NCBI GenBank assembly: GCA_015487435.1
Contig: WFPU01000127.1
Coordinates: 1-10,536 of the forward strand
Length of the DNA: 10,536 nucleotides
From: Sulfurimonas sp.
GTDB lineage: Bacteria > Campylobacterota > Campylobacteria > Campylobacterales > Sulfurimonadaceae
Direction of reading: 5' to 3'
The number at the start of each line of letters is the position of its first letter. The first letter of the stretch is position 1. The notes under the pieces were generated by a model. That model saw only the letters and a program-made list of their open reading frames with translations, ran no database searches and was not told the origin of the DNA. Shown here one piece after another: positions 1-6,884 of the stretch. Made by a program: the position numbers and the translations under genes.

Positions 1-1
1 A

Positions 2-796
2 CAAGAGGTAGATACAGAATCTAATCGTGAGATGTTAGATTTAAAGATTAAATCTCTTTTACCAAAACAAGTTTATATAGATAATAAATCATATATTAAT
101 ACAATACTATTTGATGAACCTTTATATATTTTAAATGATAGAGTTGATGCATTAAAAGTTATAGGAAAATTAAAAGATGATGGTCTTTTAGAGCTTTATT
201 TTGATAAACCAAGTGAGCTTAGACTTAATTTCCATACAAGTGATAACCCTCTGTTCTTTGTAAAAATAATGGGTGACACTTTGAGAAATATGGGTTACTA
301 CAGATATATAACAAAAGAATCAAAATTAGATGAAACAGGTTTTACATGGTCTATAACTCTAAAAGCAGAATATGTAATAGATCCACAGGTACTTCAAAAT
401 GAATTGAGTAGTAGTGGTTCAACCATCGTAGATATTACTAGAATTAATTTAAAAGAGTGGACATTTAGTATAGATATGCGTGATGCTTATTTAAATGTAG
501 AAGCATTGCAAGATGGATTTGAAGTGGAGCTTCAACGTTCATTATATGCGTATTGGCTTGATGTTTCAATGATAAAACAACTTAGAATTTCAAGTTCAAG
601 AAGAAATAGTTGGTATCCATACATCACCTATTTTGATAGCTCTTTACATCTTTTAAAAGTTGTAAAAGAGGATTCAAGGCGTACAAAAATGCTTTTAGAG
701 ATTCCTCAGAGTGCAAAATATATAAAAATATCTGATATCTATACACTTAAAAATATTAAAGATGTACTACTTTTAACACCGATTGGCTCGAGATAA
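2..796 (+). CDS. Conserved protein of unknown function, 5' end outside window
   Basis: The frame is open from the first bases of the window, and the first ATG (position 32) has no Shine-Dalgarno sequence. The true start therefore probably lies upstream, and 264 C-terminal residues are visible. I see no transmembrane segment and no catalytic motif that I recognise. The visible part is rich in alternating hydrophobic and charged beta-type stretches, and it ends in a compact block (about the last 75 residues, from QLRISSSRR to TPIGSR) that resembles a small beta-sandwich. In Campylobacter jejuni the gene next to the orthologous aminotransferase is, from memory, a putative periplasmic protein (Cj0151c). 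This could be its counterpart, but the signal peptide would lie outside the window, so the location is inferred. It ends 130 bp before the alaC start. Function unknown. Confidence 0.8.
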   Translation, partial: QEVDTESNREMLDLKIKSLLPKQVYIDNKSYINTILFDEPLYILNDRVDALKVIGKLKDDGLLELYFDKPSELRLNFHTSDNPLFFVKIMGDTLRNMGYYRYITKESKLDETGFTWSITLKAEYVIDPQVLQNELSSSGSTIVDITRINLKEWTFSIDMRDAYLNVEALQDGFEVELQRSLYAYWLDVSMIKQLRISSSRRNSWYPYITYFDSSLHLLKVVKEDSRRTKMLLEIPQSAKYIKISDIYTLKNIKDVLLLTPIGSR

Positions 797-854
797 TCTA
801 ATATTTAATTTATTTAGCTAAAATTGCATTAATAATTTAAGCAGAGGAAACTTC

Positions 855-884
855 TTGTTTTTCGGACTATATTGCATAACTTAA
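855..884 (+). other. Possible 9-codon leader mini-ORF ahead of alaC
   Basis: TTG at 855 follows a good ribosome site (AGAGGA, 843-848) and opens nine codons (MFFGLYCIT) ending at TAA 882-884. Its ribosome site and start copy those of alaC 72 bp downstream: AGGAAACTTCTTGTTT here against AGGAAACCTTCTTGTTT there. It may be a translated leader or just a decayed duplicate of the start region. It has no run of regulatory codons typical of attenuators. Expression is unproven. Confidence 0.25.
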
Positions 885-887
885 AAT
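882..887 (+). promoter_or_regulatory. Candidate -10 box for the alaC-hom operon
   Basis: TAAAAT matches the -10 consensus at five of six positions and would start transcription near 894, giving a leader of about 33 nt before the TTG at 927. It would also leave the upstream ATG (888) off the message. A second TAAAAT at 819-824 could serve instead and would place the mini-ORF at 855 on the transcript. No clear -35 box is seen, which is usual in Campylobacterota. Confidence 0.3.
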
Positions 888-926
888 ATGCACCTTAAAA
901 CAGTTTTCACTATAAAGGAAACCTTC

Positions 927-2147
927 TTGTTTGATGAGATAAAGTTTAATAGAGTTGAAAGACTTCCAAAATATGTATTTGCAGAAGTAAATGACATTAA
1001 GATGCAAGAGCGTCGTGCAGGTAAAGACGTTATAGATTTTTCTATGGGTAATCCAGATGGAGATACGCCAGAGCATATCCGCGAAAAATTAGTAGAATCA
1101 GCCAAAAAAACCAAAACTCATGGTTACTCAACATCAAAAGGTATCCCTAAACTTTTAAAAGCTATAGCTGATTGGTATGAACGTAGATATGATTGTGTGC
1201 TTGACCCTGAGACTGAATGTGTAGCAACTATGGGTTCAAAAGAGGGTTATGCTCATCTTACTTATGCTATTACAAATCCAGGAGATGTAGCTGTCGTTCC
1301 TGATCCAACTTACCCTATTCATGAATTTTCTTTCATTTTAGCAGGTGGAAATGTTTTAAAATTTGGAATTGAATTTGATGAAAAGTATCGTATAGATGAA
1401 GATCACTTTTTTGAAAGCTTAGAGAGAGTGTTTAAAGAGTCCTCTCCTAAACCAAAATATGTTTTAGTGAATTTTCCTCATAACCCTACAACTGCAACAG
1501 TAACTCCAGAGTTTTATGTTCGTTTAGTTGCGATGGCTAGAGAGAAAAGATTTTATATCATCTCAGATATTGCTTATGGTGATATTACTTTTGATGGTTA
1601 TAAAACACCATCAATTATGGAAGTTGAGGGTGCTAAAGATGTGGCAGTTGAGTCATTTACACTTTCAAAATCTTACAATATGGCTGGATGGCGTGTTGGT
1701 TTTTTTGTTGGTAATAAAAGATTAATCGGTGCGTTGCAAAAAATCAAATCTTGGTTGGATTATGGAATGTTTACACCTATTCAAGTAGCAGCTACTGTAG
1801 CACTAAATGGGGATCAGCAATGTGTTGTAGATATTACAGAAAAATATAATCACCGTCAAGAAGTTCTTATAGAAGCATTTGGTCGCGCTGGTTGGCACAT
1901 AGAAAAAAATGAAGCTACTATGTTTTCATGGGCAAAAATTCCAGAGTGTGCAGCACATTTAGGTTCGTTAGAATTTTCAAAAAGACTTTTAGTTGAGGCT
2001 GAAGTTGCTGTAGCTCCTGGTATTGGTTTTGGTGCTTATGGTGAGGGATATGTTCGTATAGCACTTATAGAAAATGATAATCGTATCCGTCAAGCAGCAA
2101 GAAATATAAAAGAGTTTTTAAAACAGTTTCAAGAGGAAAAAAAATAA
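927..2147 (+). CDS. alaC: AlaC-type PLP aminotransferase (glutamate-pyruvate/alanine transaminase)
   Basis: This is a fold-type I class I/II aminotransferase of 406 residues. From memory it aligns along its whole length with E. coli AlaC/YfdZ (412 aa): RLPKYVF near residue 12, DFSMGNPDG, HGYSTSKGIP, NFPHNPT (cofactor-contacting Asn186), ISDIAYGDI (Asp214, Tyr217) and TLSKSYNMAGWRVGF, with the PLP Schiff-base lysine at Lys248. AlaC makes alanine from pyruvate and glutamate in the cytoplasm. I chose TTG 927 because AAAGGAA (914-920) lies about seven bases ahead and MFDEIKFNR is the natural family N terminus. The in-frame ATG at 888 lacks a ribosome site and adds 13 atypical residues. The stop overlaps the hom start by one base (TAATG), suggesting translational coupling. 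Such genes are often labelled aspartate or LL-diaminopimelate aminotransferase, and that alternative cannot be excluded by motif alone. Confidence 0.93.
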   Translation: MFDEIKFNRVERLPKYVFAEVNDIKMQERRAGKDVIDFSMGNPDGDTPEHIREKLVESAKKTKTHGYSTSKGIPKLLKAIADWYERRYDCVLDPETECVATMGSKEGYAHLTYAITNPGDVAVVPDPTYPIHEFSFILAGGNVLKFGIEFDEKYRIDEDHFFESLERVFKESSPKPKYVLVNFPHNPTTATVTPEFYVRLVAMAREKRFYIISDIAYGDITFDGYKTPSIMEVEGAKDVAVESFTLSKSYNMAGWRVGFFVGNKRLIGALQKIKSWLDYGMFTPIQVAATVALNGDQQCVVDITEKYNHRQEVLIEAFGRAGWHIEKNEATMFSWAKIPECAAHLGSLEFSKRLLVEAEVAVAPGIGFGAYGEGYVRIALIENDNRIRQAARNIKEFLKQFQEEKK

Positions 2148-3406
2148 TGATAAAAGTTGGAATAATCGGTGTTGGGACTGTTGGAACAAGTGTAGCTCAA
2201 ATATTAAAAGATAATGCTGATGTAATAAGCGCTCGTGCTGGTCAAGATATAGTAGTTAAATCTGGTGTTGTAAAAAATCTAAACAAAGATAGAGGTTTAG
2301 ACATAATTATTACAGATAATGTTGATGATGTTTTAAACGATAGTGAAATTGACATAGTTGTTGAACTTATGGGTGGGATAGAAGAGCCGTTTGAAGTTGT
2401 TAAAAAAGCTTTAAAATCAGCAAAAGCAGTTGTTACTGCGAACAAAGCACTTTTAGCGTATCATCGTTATGAATTACAAGATATAGCTGGTACAATCGCT
2501 TTTGAATACGAAGCAGCTGTTGCTGGAGGTATTCCTATTATTACTGCTCTTCGTGATGGATTGTCCGCAAACCATATAGAATCAATGGTTGGTATTATGA
2601 ATGGTACTTGTAACTATATGATGACTAAGATGGCGAATGAGGGAGTTGCATATGATGCTATACTTCAAGAAGCTCAAGATTTAGGTTATGCAGAAGCTGA
2701 TCCAACTTTTGATGTTGGTGGATTTGACGCTGCTCATAAACTACTTATTTTAGCATCTATCGCTTATGGAATTGATGCTAAGCCTGAAGATATATTAATT
2801 GAGGGAATCCAAAATGTAAGTAGTGAAGATGTAGCTTTTGCTAAAGAGTTTGGGTATGCTATAAAATTACTAACAATTGCGAAAAAAGATGGTAATGAAG
2901 TTGAGCTTCGCGTGCATGCTTGTATGATTAGTCAAGATGAGATGATAGCAAAAATTGATGGTGTGATGAATGGTGTATCTGTAGTTGGTGATAAAGTTGG
3001 AGAGACACTTTATTATGGTGCTGGTGCTGGTGGCGATGCTACTGCTAGTGCTGTTGTAGCAAACATCATTGATATTGCTAGGAGCGGGAAATCTACACCA
3101 ATGTTAGGTTTTGATAAACCTATGGAGGGTAAACTTACTCTAAAACCATCAGGTAACATAGAATCAAAATATTATCTTCGTATAGCTGTAAGTGATAAAG
3201 CAGGAGTACTTGCTAAAATCACTAAAATATTTGAGGTTCATAATATCTCTGTTGAGACAATGTTACAAAAATCGACTTCTAAGATATCAGCAAACCTTTT
3301 AATCTCTACCCATATAGCAAAAGAGAGTGATATTCAAAACATGATTTGTGAGTTAGAAAAACTAGATTTTGTAAATTCTAAACCAGTAATGATTAGGATT
3401 GTATAG
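2147..3406 (+). CDS. hom: Homoserine dehydrogenase
   Basis: It reduces aspartate 4-semialdehyde to homoserine with NAD(P)H, the branch step toward threonine and methionine. The 419-residue length is typical of the stand-alone bacterial enzyme. The N-terminal Rossmann fold carries the glycine motif GVGTVG (residues 8-13), and VVTANKALL holds Lys100. The catalytic block GYAEADPTFDVGGFDAAHK (about 180-198) contains the family's conserved acidic residues and Lys198. A C-terminal ACT domain (from about residue 347, YYLRIAVSDKAGVLAKI) is the expected site of threonine feedback inhibition. GAGGA at 2133-2137 lies inside the end of alaC, nine bases before the ATG. An aminotransferase of this subfamily next to hom is a common arrangement in Proteobacteria. 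No thrC or other pathway gene follows in this window. Confidence 0.98.
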   Translation: MIKVGIIGVGTVGTSVAQILKDNADVISARAGQDIVVKSGVVKNLNKDRGLDIIITDNVDDVLNDSEIDIVVELMGGIEEPFEVVKKALKSAKAVVTANKALLAYHRYELQDIAGTIAFEYEAAVAGGIPIITALRDGLSANHIESMVGIMNGTCNYMMTKMANEGVAYDAILQEAQDLGYAEADPTFDVGGFDAAHKLLILASIAYGIDAKPEDILIEGIQNVSSEDVAFAKEFGYAIKLLTIAKKDGNEVELRVHACMISQDEMIAKIDGVMNGVSVVGDKVGETLYYGAGAGGDATASAVVANIIDIARSGKSTPMLGFDKPMEGKLTLKPSGNIESKYYLRIAVSDKAGVLAKITKIFEVHNISVETMLQKSTSKISANLLISTHIAKESDIQNMICELEKLDFVNSKPVMIRIV

Positions 3407-3428
3407 TTTAGAGTAATTTAGTATTAAT

Positions 3429-3758
3429 ATGAGCCGTCAAAAAGGAAATCTTGCAGAGACAAAAGCTTGTGAGTTTCTTTATGATAATGGTTTTACAATA
3501 TTAGAGCAAAACTTCTATTCCCGTTTTGGAGAGATAGATATCATCGCTACTAAAGATGAAGTGCTACACTTTGTTGAGGTAAAAAGCGGTGATGATTATG
3601 AAAAAGCTATTCAAAACATAACAAAATCCAAAGTCTCAAAACTTATAAAAACTGGCGATATCTATATGAAAAAAAATGGTGTTGATTGTGTCTATGAATA
3701 TGATGCAATTATTGTTACATCACAAAAGATTTGGCACATAGAAAATATCACTATTTAG
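3429..3758 (+). CDS. YraN/UPF0102 family protein, restriction-endonuclease-like fold
   Basis: This 109-residue protein has the UPF0102 (YraN) signature. KGNLAETKACEFL opens the domain, and FYSRFGEIDIIA followed by LHFVEVKSG forms the GEID...VEVK core, with the acidic and lysine residues of the PD-(D/E)XK nuclease-like fold. The family is widespread in bacteria and is predicted to act on DNA, perhaps at branched structures, but its cellular role is not firmly established. It starts 22 bp after hom with no strong ribosome site, so it is probably expressed as the last gene of the alaC-hom transcript. In C. jejuni, as I recall, the matching gene (Cj0148c) is followed by thioredoxin and thioredoxin reductase. 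Here an aldehyde dehydrogenase follows instead. Confidence 0.92.
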   Translation: MSRQKGNLAETKACEFLYDNGFTILEQNFYSRFGEIDIIATKDEVLHFVEVKSGDDYEKAIQNITKSKVSKLIKTGDIYMKKNGVDCVYEYDAIIVTSQKIWHIENITI

Positions 3759-3842
3759 TTCAAAAGAGAAGGTATGTTATATAAAATATGCTTAGTTTTT
3801 TGGTTACGCAAGAAGCCAAATAAAAGTATACAATGAAAATGG

Positions 3843-3848
3843 TATAAT
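3843..3848 (+). promoter_or_regulatory. Candidate sigma-70 -10 box for the aldehyde dehydrogenase gene
   Basis: A perfect TATAAT (context ATGGTATAATTTCC) lies 41 bp before the ATG at 3889, predicting a transcript start near 3855. The upstream DNA is A/T rich with no recognisable -35 box. It suggests the gene is transcribed separately from hom-yraN. Confidence 0.55.
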
Positions 3849-3888
3849 TTCCTAATAAAAATCAATACGCTTTAGTGAAGGAGATTAA

Positions 3889-5307
3889 ATGAAAAGTGCA
3901 AAAATATTTTTTGGCTCAGATGAAGTGTCTAAAGAGCTTATAAGTGATAGAATAAGTCCCTATAGTGGTGAAATAGTATCTACAGCACCAATTTGCAGCG
4001 AACATGATGCTTTAAAGGCACTACAAATCGCAAAAAAAGCATGTGTTGATGCTAAAAAATCTACACTCTCGCAAAGATGTAATTGGTTACTTGATGTTGC
4101 TTCAAAACTTCGTGAGCAAAAAGAGGATATGGCACAAATAATTACCGATGAAGTTGGTAAGCCTATCACTTTTGCTAGAGTTGAAGTTGAGCGTTGTATT
4201 GAGACTGTAACTCTGAGTGCTGAGACTATGCGCACTATGCATGGCGAGACTATTAATACAGATGCAATGCCTAGTGGTAAAAAAACGATGGCATATTTTA
4301 CTCGTGAACCAGTTGGTGTAGTTGTGGCAATTACACCTTTTAATTTCCCTCTAAATCTTGTAGCACATAAGCTTGCTCCTGCTTTAGTTGCTGGAAACAC
4401 AGTTGTTCTAAAGCCAACACCAGAAGCACCATTAACTGCTTATAAATTTGCTAAGATTTTTATAGAGAGTGAGTATGCAGTAAAAGATGCTTTGAGTGTA
4501 GTTTATGGAGATGCTGAGGTTGGAAATACCCTAATAACATCAAACATACCTCGTGTGATAAGTTTTACGGGGAGTGTGCCTGTTGGAAATATTATCTCTA
4601 AAAATGCTGGGATTAAAAAAGTAGGATTAGAGCTTGGTGGGAATGCTGCTACATATATTTCAGATAGTGCAGATTTAGATTTAGCGGCTACTCGTTGTGC
4701 ACTTGGTGCTTTTGTAAATTCAGGTCAAGTTTGTATCTCTCTTCAGCGCATATATGTAGATGCTAAAGTTTATGATGAATTTGCTACCAAGATGGCAAAT
4801 GAGTCTGAAAAATTAGTGGTTGGCTCACCTTATGATGATGATACATTTATGGGACCACTTATAGATGCAGAGGCATGTGAACGTGCTATGAGTTGGGTAC
4901 AAAGTGCAATAGATGAGGGCGCACGTGCTTTACTAAAGCCAAAAATTGATGGTAGAATATTCTACCCTTGTGTAATGGCAGATGTGCGTGATGATATGGC
5001 TATAGTTTGTGAGGAAGTTTTTGCTCCTATAGTTTCACTTGTAAAGGTTGAAAATTTTGATGATGCACTTCCTCGTATGAATAATTCACCTTACGGACTT
5101 CAATTTTCTGTTTTTACAAATGATTTAAAATTGGCTCAACGTGCAATCTCAGAGTTAGATGCTGGAGGGATAGTTATAAATGATATGCCAACTTTGCGTT
5201 TTGATATTCAGCCTTATGGTGGGGTGAAACTTAGTGGAGTAGGGCGTGAGGGTCCTAAGTTTGCTATAGAGGAATTTACCGAAATAAAGTCTGTAGTTAT
5301 TTGTTAA
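3889..5307 (+). CDS. NAD(P)-dependent aldehyde dehydrogenase family protein
   Basis: It oxidises an aldehyde to a carboxylate with NAD(P)+ in the cytoplasm; there is no signal peptide. The 472-residue length and every core motif of the ALDH superfamily are present: TPFNFPLNL with oxyanion-hole Asn152, VVLKP with cofactor Lys175, FTGSVPVG (nucleotide-binding turn), LELGGN with general-base Glu248, SGQVCISLQR with nucleophile Cys282, and EEVFAP with cofactor-contacting Glu376. The SGQVCISLQR block resembles lactaldehyde/y4uC-like ALDHs rather than betaine-aldehyde or acylating enzymes, but substrate specificity cannot be read from it. The start is well supported by GAAGGAG about six bases before the ATG. 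It has its own TATAAT promoter and no metabolic partner gene beside it, so its pathway is open. Detoxification of reactive aldehydes or lactaldehyde oxidation are possibilities only. Confidence 0.93.
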   Translation: MKSAKIFFGSDEVSKELISDRISPYSGEIVSTAPICSEHDALKALQIAKKACVDAKKSTLSQRCNWLLDVASKLREQKEDMAQIITDEVGKPITFARVEVERCIETVTLSAETMRTMHGETINTDAMPSGKKTMAYFTREPVGVVVAITPFNFPLNLVAHKLAPALVAGNTVVLKPTPEAPLTAYKFAKIFIESEYAVKDALSVVYGDAEVGNTLITSNIPRVISFTGSVPVGNIISKNAGIKKVGLELGGNAATYISDSADLDLAATRCALGAFVNSGQVCISLQRIYVDAKVYDEFATKMANESEKLVVGSPYDDDTFMGPLIDAEACERAMSWVQSAIDEGARALLKPKIDGRIFYPCVMADVRDDMAIVCEEVFAPIVSLVKVENFDDALPRMNNSPYGLQFSVFTNDLKLAQRAISELDAGGIVINDMPTLRFDIQPYGGVKLSGVGREGPKFAIEEFTEIKSVVIC

Positions 5308-5328
5308 AAAGACTAACTTCTCTTTGAG

Positions 5329-5347
5329 AAAATGGTATATCCATTTT
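5329..5347 (+). terminator. Weak hairpin after the aldehyde dehydrogenase gene
   Basis: AAAATGG (5329-5335) and CCATTTT (5341-5347) can form a 7-bp stem around a TATAT loop, 22 bp past the stop codon. Only two pairs are G-C and the following T-tract is interrupted (AGTATCCTTTT), so termination is uncertain. A competing small hairpin, TTCTC-TTT-GAGAA (5318-5330), overlaps it. Confidence 0.3.
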
Positions 5348-5429
5348 AGTATCCTTTTAACATTGTAATATGGTCATAATCTTCTAATTCTTTATGTTGT
5401 TACCATTAAAGTTAAGGATAACTGTTTAG

Positions 5430-5475
5430 ATTCTGAATGCCCAAAGGAAATACCCTTGGGGTGCAAGTTCAGAAT
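5430..5475. repeat. Long hairpin, left arm of the palindromic element
   Basis: ATTCTGAA (5430-5437) pairs with TTCAGAAT (5468-5475). Inside, CCCAAAGG (5440-5447) pairs with CCCTTGGG (5453-5460) with one A-C mismatch around an AAATA loop. The two stems stack with a short asymmetric internal loop between them. Confidence 0.7.
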
Positions 5476-5498
5476 GACAAAAACTCACATACTCCGTC

Positions 5499-5519
5499 AT
5501 TCCGTGCTTGACACGGAAT
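5499..5519. repeat. Perfect hairpin, right arm of the palindromic element
   Basis: ATTCCGTG (5499-5506) and CACGGAAT (5512-5519) form a perfect 8-bp stem around CTTGA. This is the REP-type core of the plus-strand unit. No T-tract follows, so it is not a classical intrinsic terminator, though it could stall or protect the 3' end of an upstream transcript. Confidence 0.75.
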
Positions 5520-5568
5520 CTAGTTAATCCTTAACTTAATGGCAGTGATTATTTATATAGGATCTAAA

Positions 5569-6012
5569 ATGATTAAAAAAGTCATAATATCAGCTTGTTT
5601 GTTGGGTGAGAATTGTCGTTATGATGGTAAAGCAAAAGTTGATAATTCTATTTTGCAAAAATACAAAAATTATGAAATTATCCCATTTTGTCCAGAAGCT
5701 CCACTTTTTGGGACTCCGAGACAGAGGATATCAATTGTACAAATTGATGGTAAAAATAGAGTAATAACTGATGAAACAAATGAAGATGTTACGCAAAAAC
5801 TTAAAGATGAAATAAACTCTTTTATAGCCAAATTTCCAGATGTTAAAGAGATAGTATTAAAATCTAAAAGTCCATCTTGTGGAGTAGGGAGTACTCCAAT
5901 TTTAGATGAAAATAAAATTTTTTTAAAATATGGTAGTGGAATTGCTAGTGAAATTTTTAAGCAAGTGTATAAAGATGTAAAAATAAAAGACGAACTAAAC
6001 TATTTAGAATAG
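5569..6012 (+). CDS. DUF523 family protein (TudS-like)
   Basis: This 147-residue protein has the DUF523 signatures in order: ISACLLGENCRYDGKAK (Cys10, Cys16), PFCPEAPLFGTPRQ (Cys41) and LKSKSPSCGVGS (Cys104). Characterised members (TudS, thiouracil desulfurases) bind a [4Fe-4S] cluster through three conserved cysteines and remove sulfur from thiolated uracil compounds. Here four candidate cysteines are present, so cluster binding is likely by family, while the exact substrate is inferred. I chose ATG 5569 because AGGA (5559-5562) sits six bases upstream and MIKKVIISACLLG matches the family N terminus. The in-frame ATG at 5539 has no ribosome site and lies inside the right terminal repeat of the palindromic element. 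The gene is probably monocistronic and converges on the flagellin gene 11 bp away. Confidence 0.9.
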   Translation: MIKKVIISACLLGENCRYDGKAKVDNSILQKYKNYEIIPFCPEAPLFGTPRQRISIVQIDGKNRVITDETNEDVTQKLKDEINSFIAKFPDVKEIVLKSKSPSCGVGSTPILDENKIFLKYGSGIASEIFKQVYKDVKIKDELNYLE

Positions 6013-6025
6013 TTCTATCTTTTTT
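5998..6025 (+). terminator. Probable intrinsic terminator between DUF523 and flagellin genes
   Basis: AACTATT (5998-6004) and AATAGTT (6008-6014) form a 7-bp stem around TAG, overlapping the DUF523 stop codon. A run of six T follows at 6020-6025 after CTATC. The stem is A/T rich, so strength is uncertain. The minus-strand continuation is also T rich, so it might serve the convergent flagellin transcript too. Confidence 0.42.
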
Positions 6026-6803
6026 ATTGAAACAATCTTAAAACATTAGCTTGAACAGCATTTTTTTGCGTTAAAGCAAATATGCCGGTTTGCTCTAAAA
6101 TCTTATTTTTATTAAAATTTGCACTCTCTTCAGCAAAATCTAAATCTCTAATTTGAGATTCTGCTGCAGCGTTATTGATTCGAGATACAGTGATATTTCT
6201 TACATTAGACTCTAGGGCATTTTGTCCTGCTCCTAAGTTTGTCATAATGGTTCCAGCAGATTCTAGGGCACTATCAATATTTTTCAAGCTTTCCTCTATG
6301 CTAGCAGAGTTAGAGATATCTACATCTGGTAATATTGAAGATGCATCTCCAAAATTTATATTGATGTTTTCTCCAGCATTAGCTCCAGTTTGAAAAGAAA
6401 AGTCATTATTTCCACTTAGCAAGTTTATACCATTATAAGAAGTTGTATTTATGATGTTGTTTGCTGAGGAGAGTAGTCCATCTATCTCATTTTGTATAAT
6501 AGCTTTGTTACTGCTATTCATAATCGGGCTTGATGCTTTTAGTGTCAAATCTCTTACATCAGTTAGTATATTTGAGTACTCTTGCATAGCACCATCAGCT
6601 ATTTGCACCATACCTACAGCATTGTTTGAGTTTTGTATAGCTTGACCTAGTCCTCGAACTTGAGCAGACATTCCATCTGCGATTGTCATACCTGATGCAT
6701 CATCAGCCGCACTATTAATTCTTTGACCTGCAGATAATTTTGCCAGATTTAAACTTAAGTTTGCATTGTTGTTAATTAACGTTGTTGTACTTGAAACAGT
6801 CAT
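6024..6803 (-). CDS. Short flagellin (D0/D1-type)
   Basis: This is a filament subunit of 259 residues. The N-terminal flagellin domain includes KLSAGQRINSAADDASGMTIADGM (about 22-45), NNAVGMVQIADGAMQEYSNIL and NTTSYNGINLLSG. The C-terminal domain runs from about residue 200, through ESQIRDLDFAEES, to the export and assembly end NAVQANVLRLFQ. The middle is only about 60 residues, so surface domains D2/D3 are essentially absent. The RINSA motif sits about nine residues closer to the N terminus than in Salmonella FliC, so the D0 helix is short. I chose the start at 6803 (MTVSS) because AAGGA lies six bases before it; the ATG at 6821 adds six residues and has no ribosome site. No other flagellar gene adjoins it. 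It may be a minor filament subunit or a secreted short flagellin comparable in size to C. jejuni FlaC (249 aa). Confidence 0.92.
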   Translation of the reverse strand: MTVSSTTTLINNNANLSLNLAKLSAGQRINSAADDASGMTIADGMSAQVRGLGQAIQNSNNAVGMVQIADGAMQEYSNILTDVRDLTLKASSPIMNSSNKAIIQNEIDGLLSSANNIINTTSYNGINLLSGNNDFSFQTGANAGENININFGDASSILPDVDISNSASIEESLKNIDSALESAGTIMTNLGAGQNALESNVRNITVSRINNAAAESQIRDLDFAEESANFNKNKILEQTGIFALTQKNAVQANVLRLFQ

Positions 6804-6884
6804 TTTAGATCCTTTAATCATCGTTGCTTTAATAAATTATACATCATTTTAACTAAAGTAATATAAAATATAAAAACTAATTTT

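Larger units (their letters stand above)
5403..5542. repeat. REPIN/MITE-like nested palindromic element with terminal inverted repeats
   Basis: The left end CCATTAAAGTTAAGGATAAC (5403-5422) and the right end GTTAATCCTTAACTTAATGG (5523-5542) are inverted repeats, matching at 19 of 21 aligned columns with two single-base gaps. Inside are two REP-like units in opposite orientation. Each begins GTCATTC(T/C)G, contains CTTG and ends (A/G)GAATCTA: one on the minus strand (about 5478 to 5427) and one on the plus strand (about 5496-5522). Each folds on itself. The element encodes no protein, and its G+C content is visibly higher than the surroundings. The plus-strand unit resembles palindromic intergenic repeats I recall from many bacteria. 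The element fills most of the gap between the aldehyde dehydrogenase and DUF523 genes; 5308-5402 holds only weak hairpins. Confidence 0.72.

Noticed and set aside
895..910. AAAACAGTTTT palindrome as an operator upstream of alaC
   Set aside because: An 11-base A/T palindrome is expected by chance in such AT-rich DNA, and no second copy or known regulator match is seen.
3796..3824. TTTTGG...CCAAATAAAA hairpin after yraN as a terminator
   Set aside because: Only about five pairs around a long loop, and no T-tract follows it on the plus strand.
3960..4400. Antisense 146-codon open frame within the aldehyde dehydrogenase gene
   Set aside because: It lies opposite a fully conserved ALDH coding region, has no ribosome site and its translation is low-complexity A/S/T/I-rich, as expected for a shadow frame.
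5428..5519. CRISPR repeats or a tRNA-like fold in the palindromic region
   Set aside because: There are only two units, in inverted orientation with no spacers, and no cloverleaf or CCA end. The structure is explained by REP-type hairpins.
6175..6645. Two plus-strand open frames (72 and 64 codons) opposite the flagellin gene
   Set aside because: Both mirror conserved flagellin sequence, lack ribosome sites and resemble no protein I know.
6814..6850. Sigma-28 promoter for flagellin (CGAT on the minus strand near 6821)
   Set aside because: No TAAA-type -35 at the required spacing, and transcription would begin essentially at the ribosome site.
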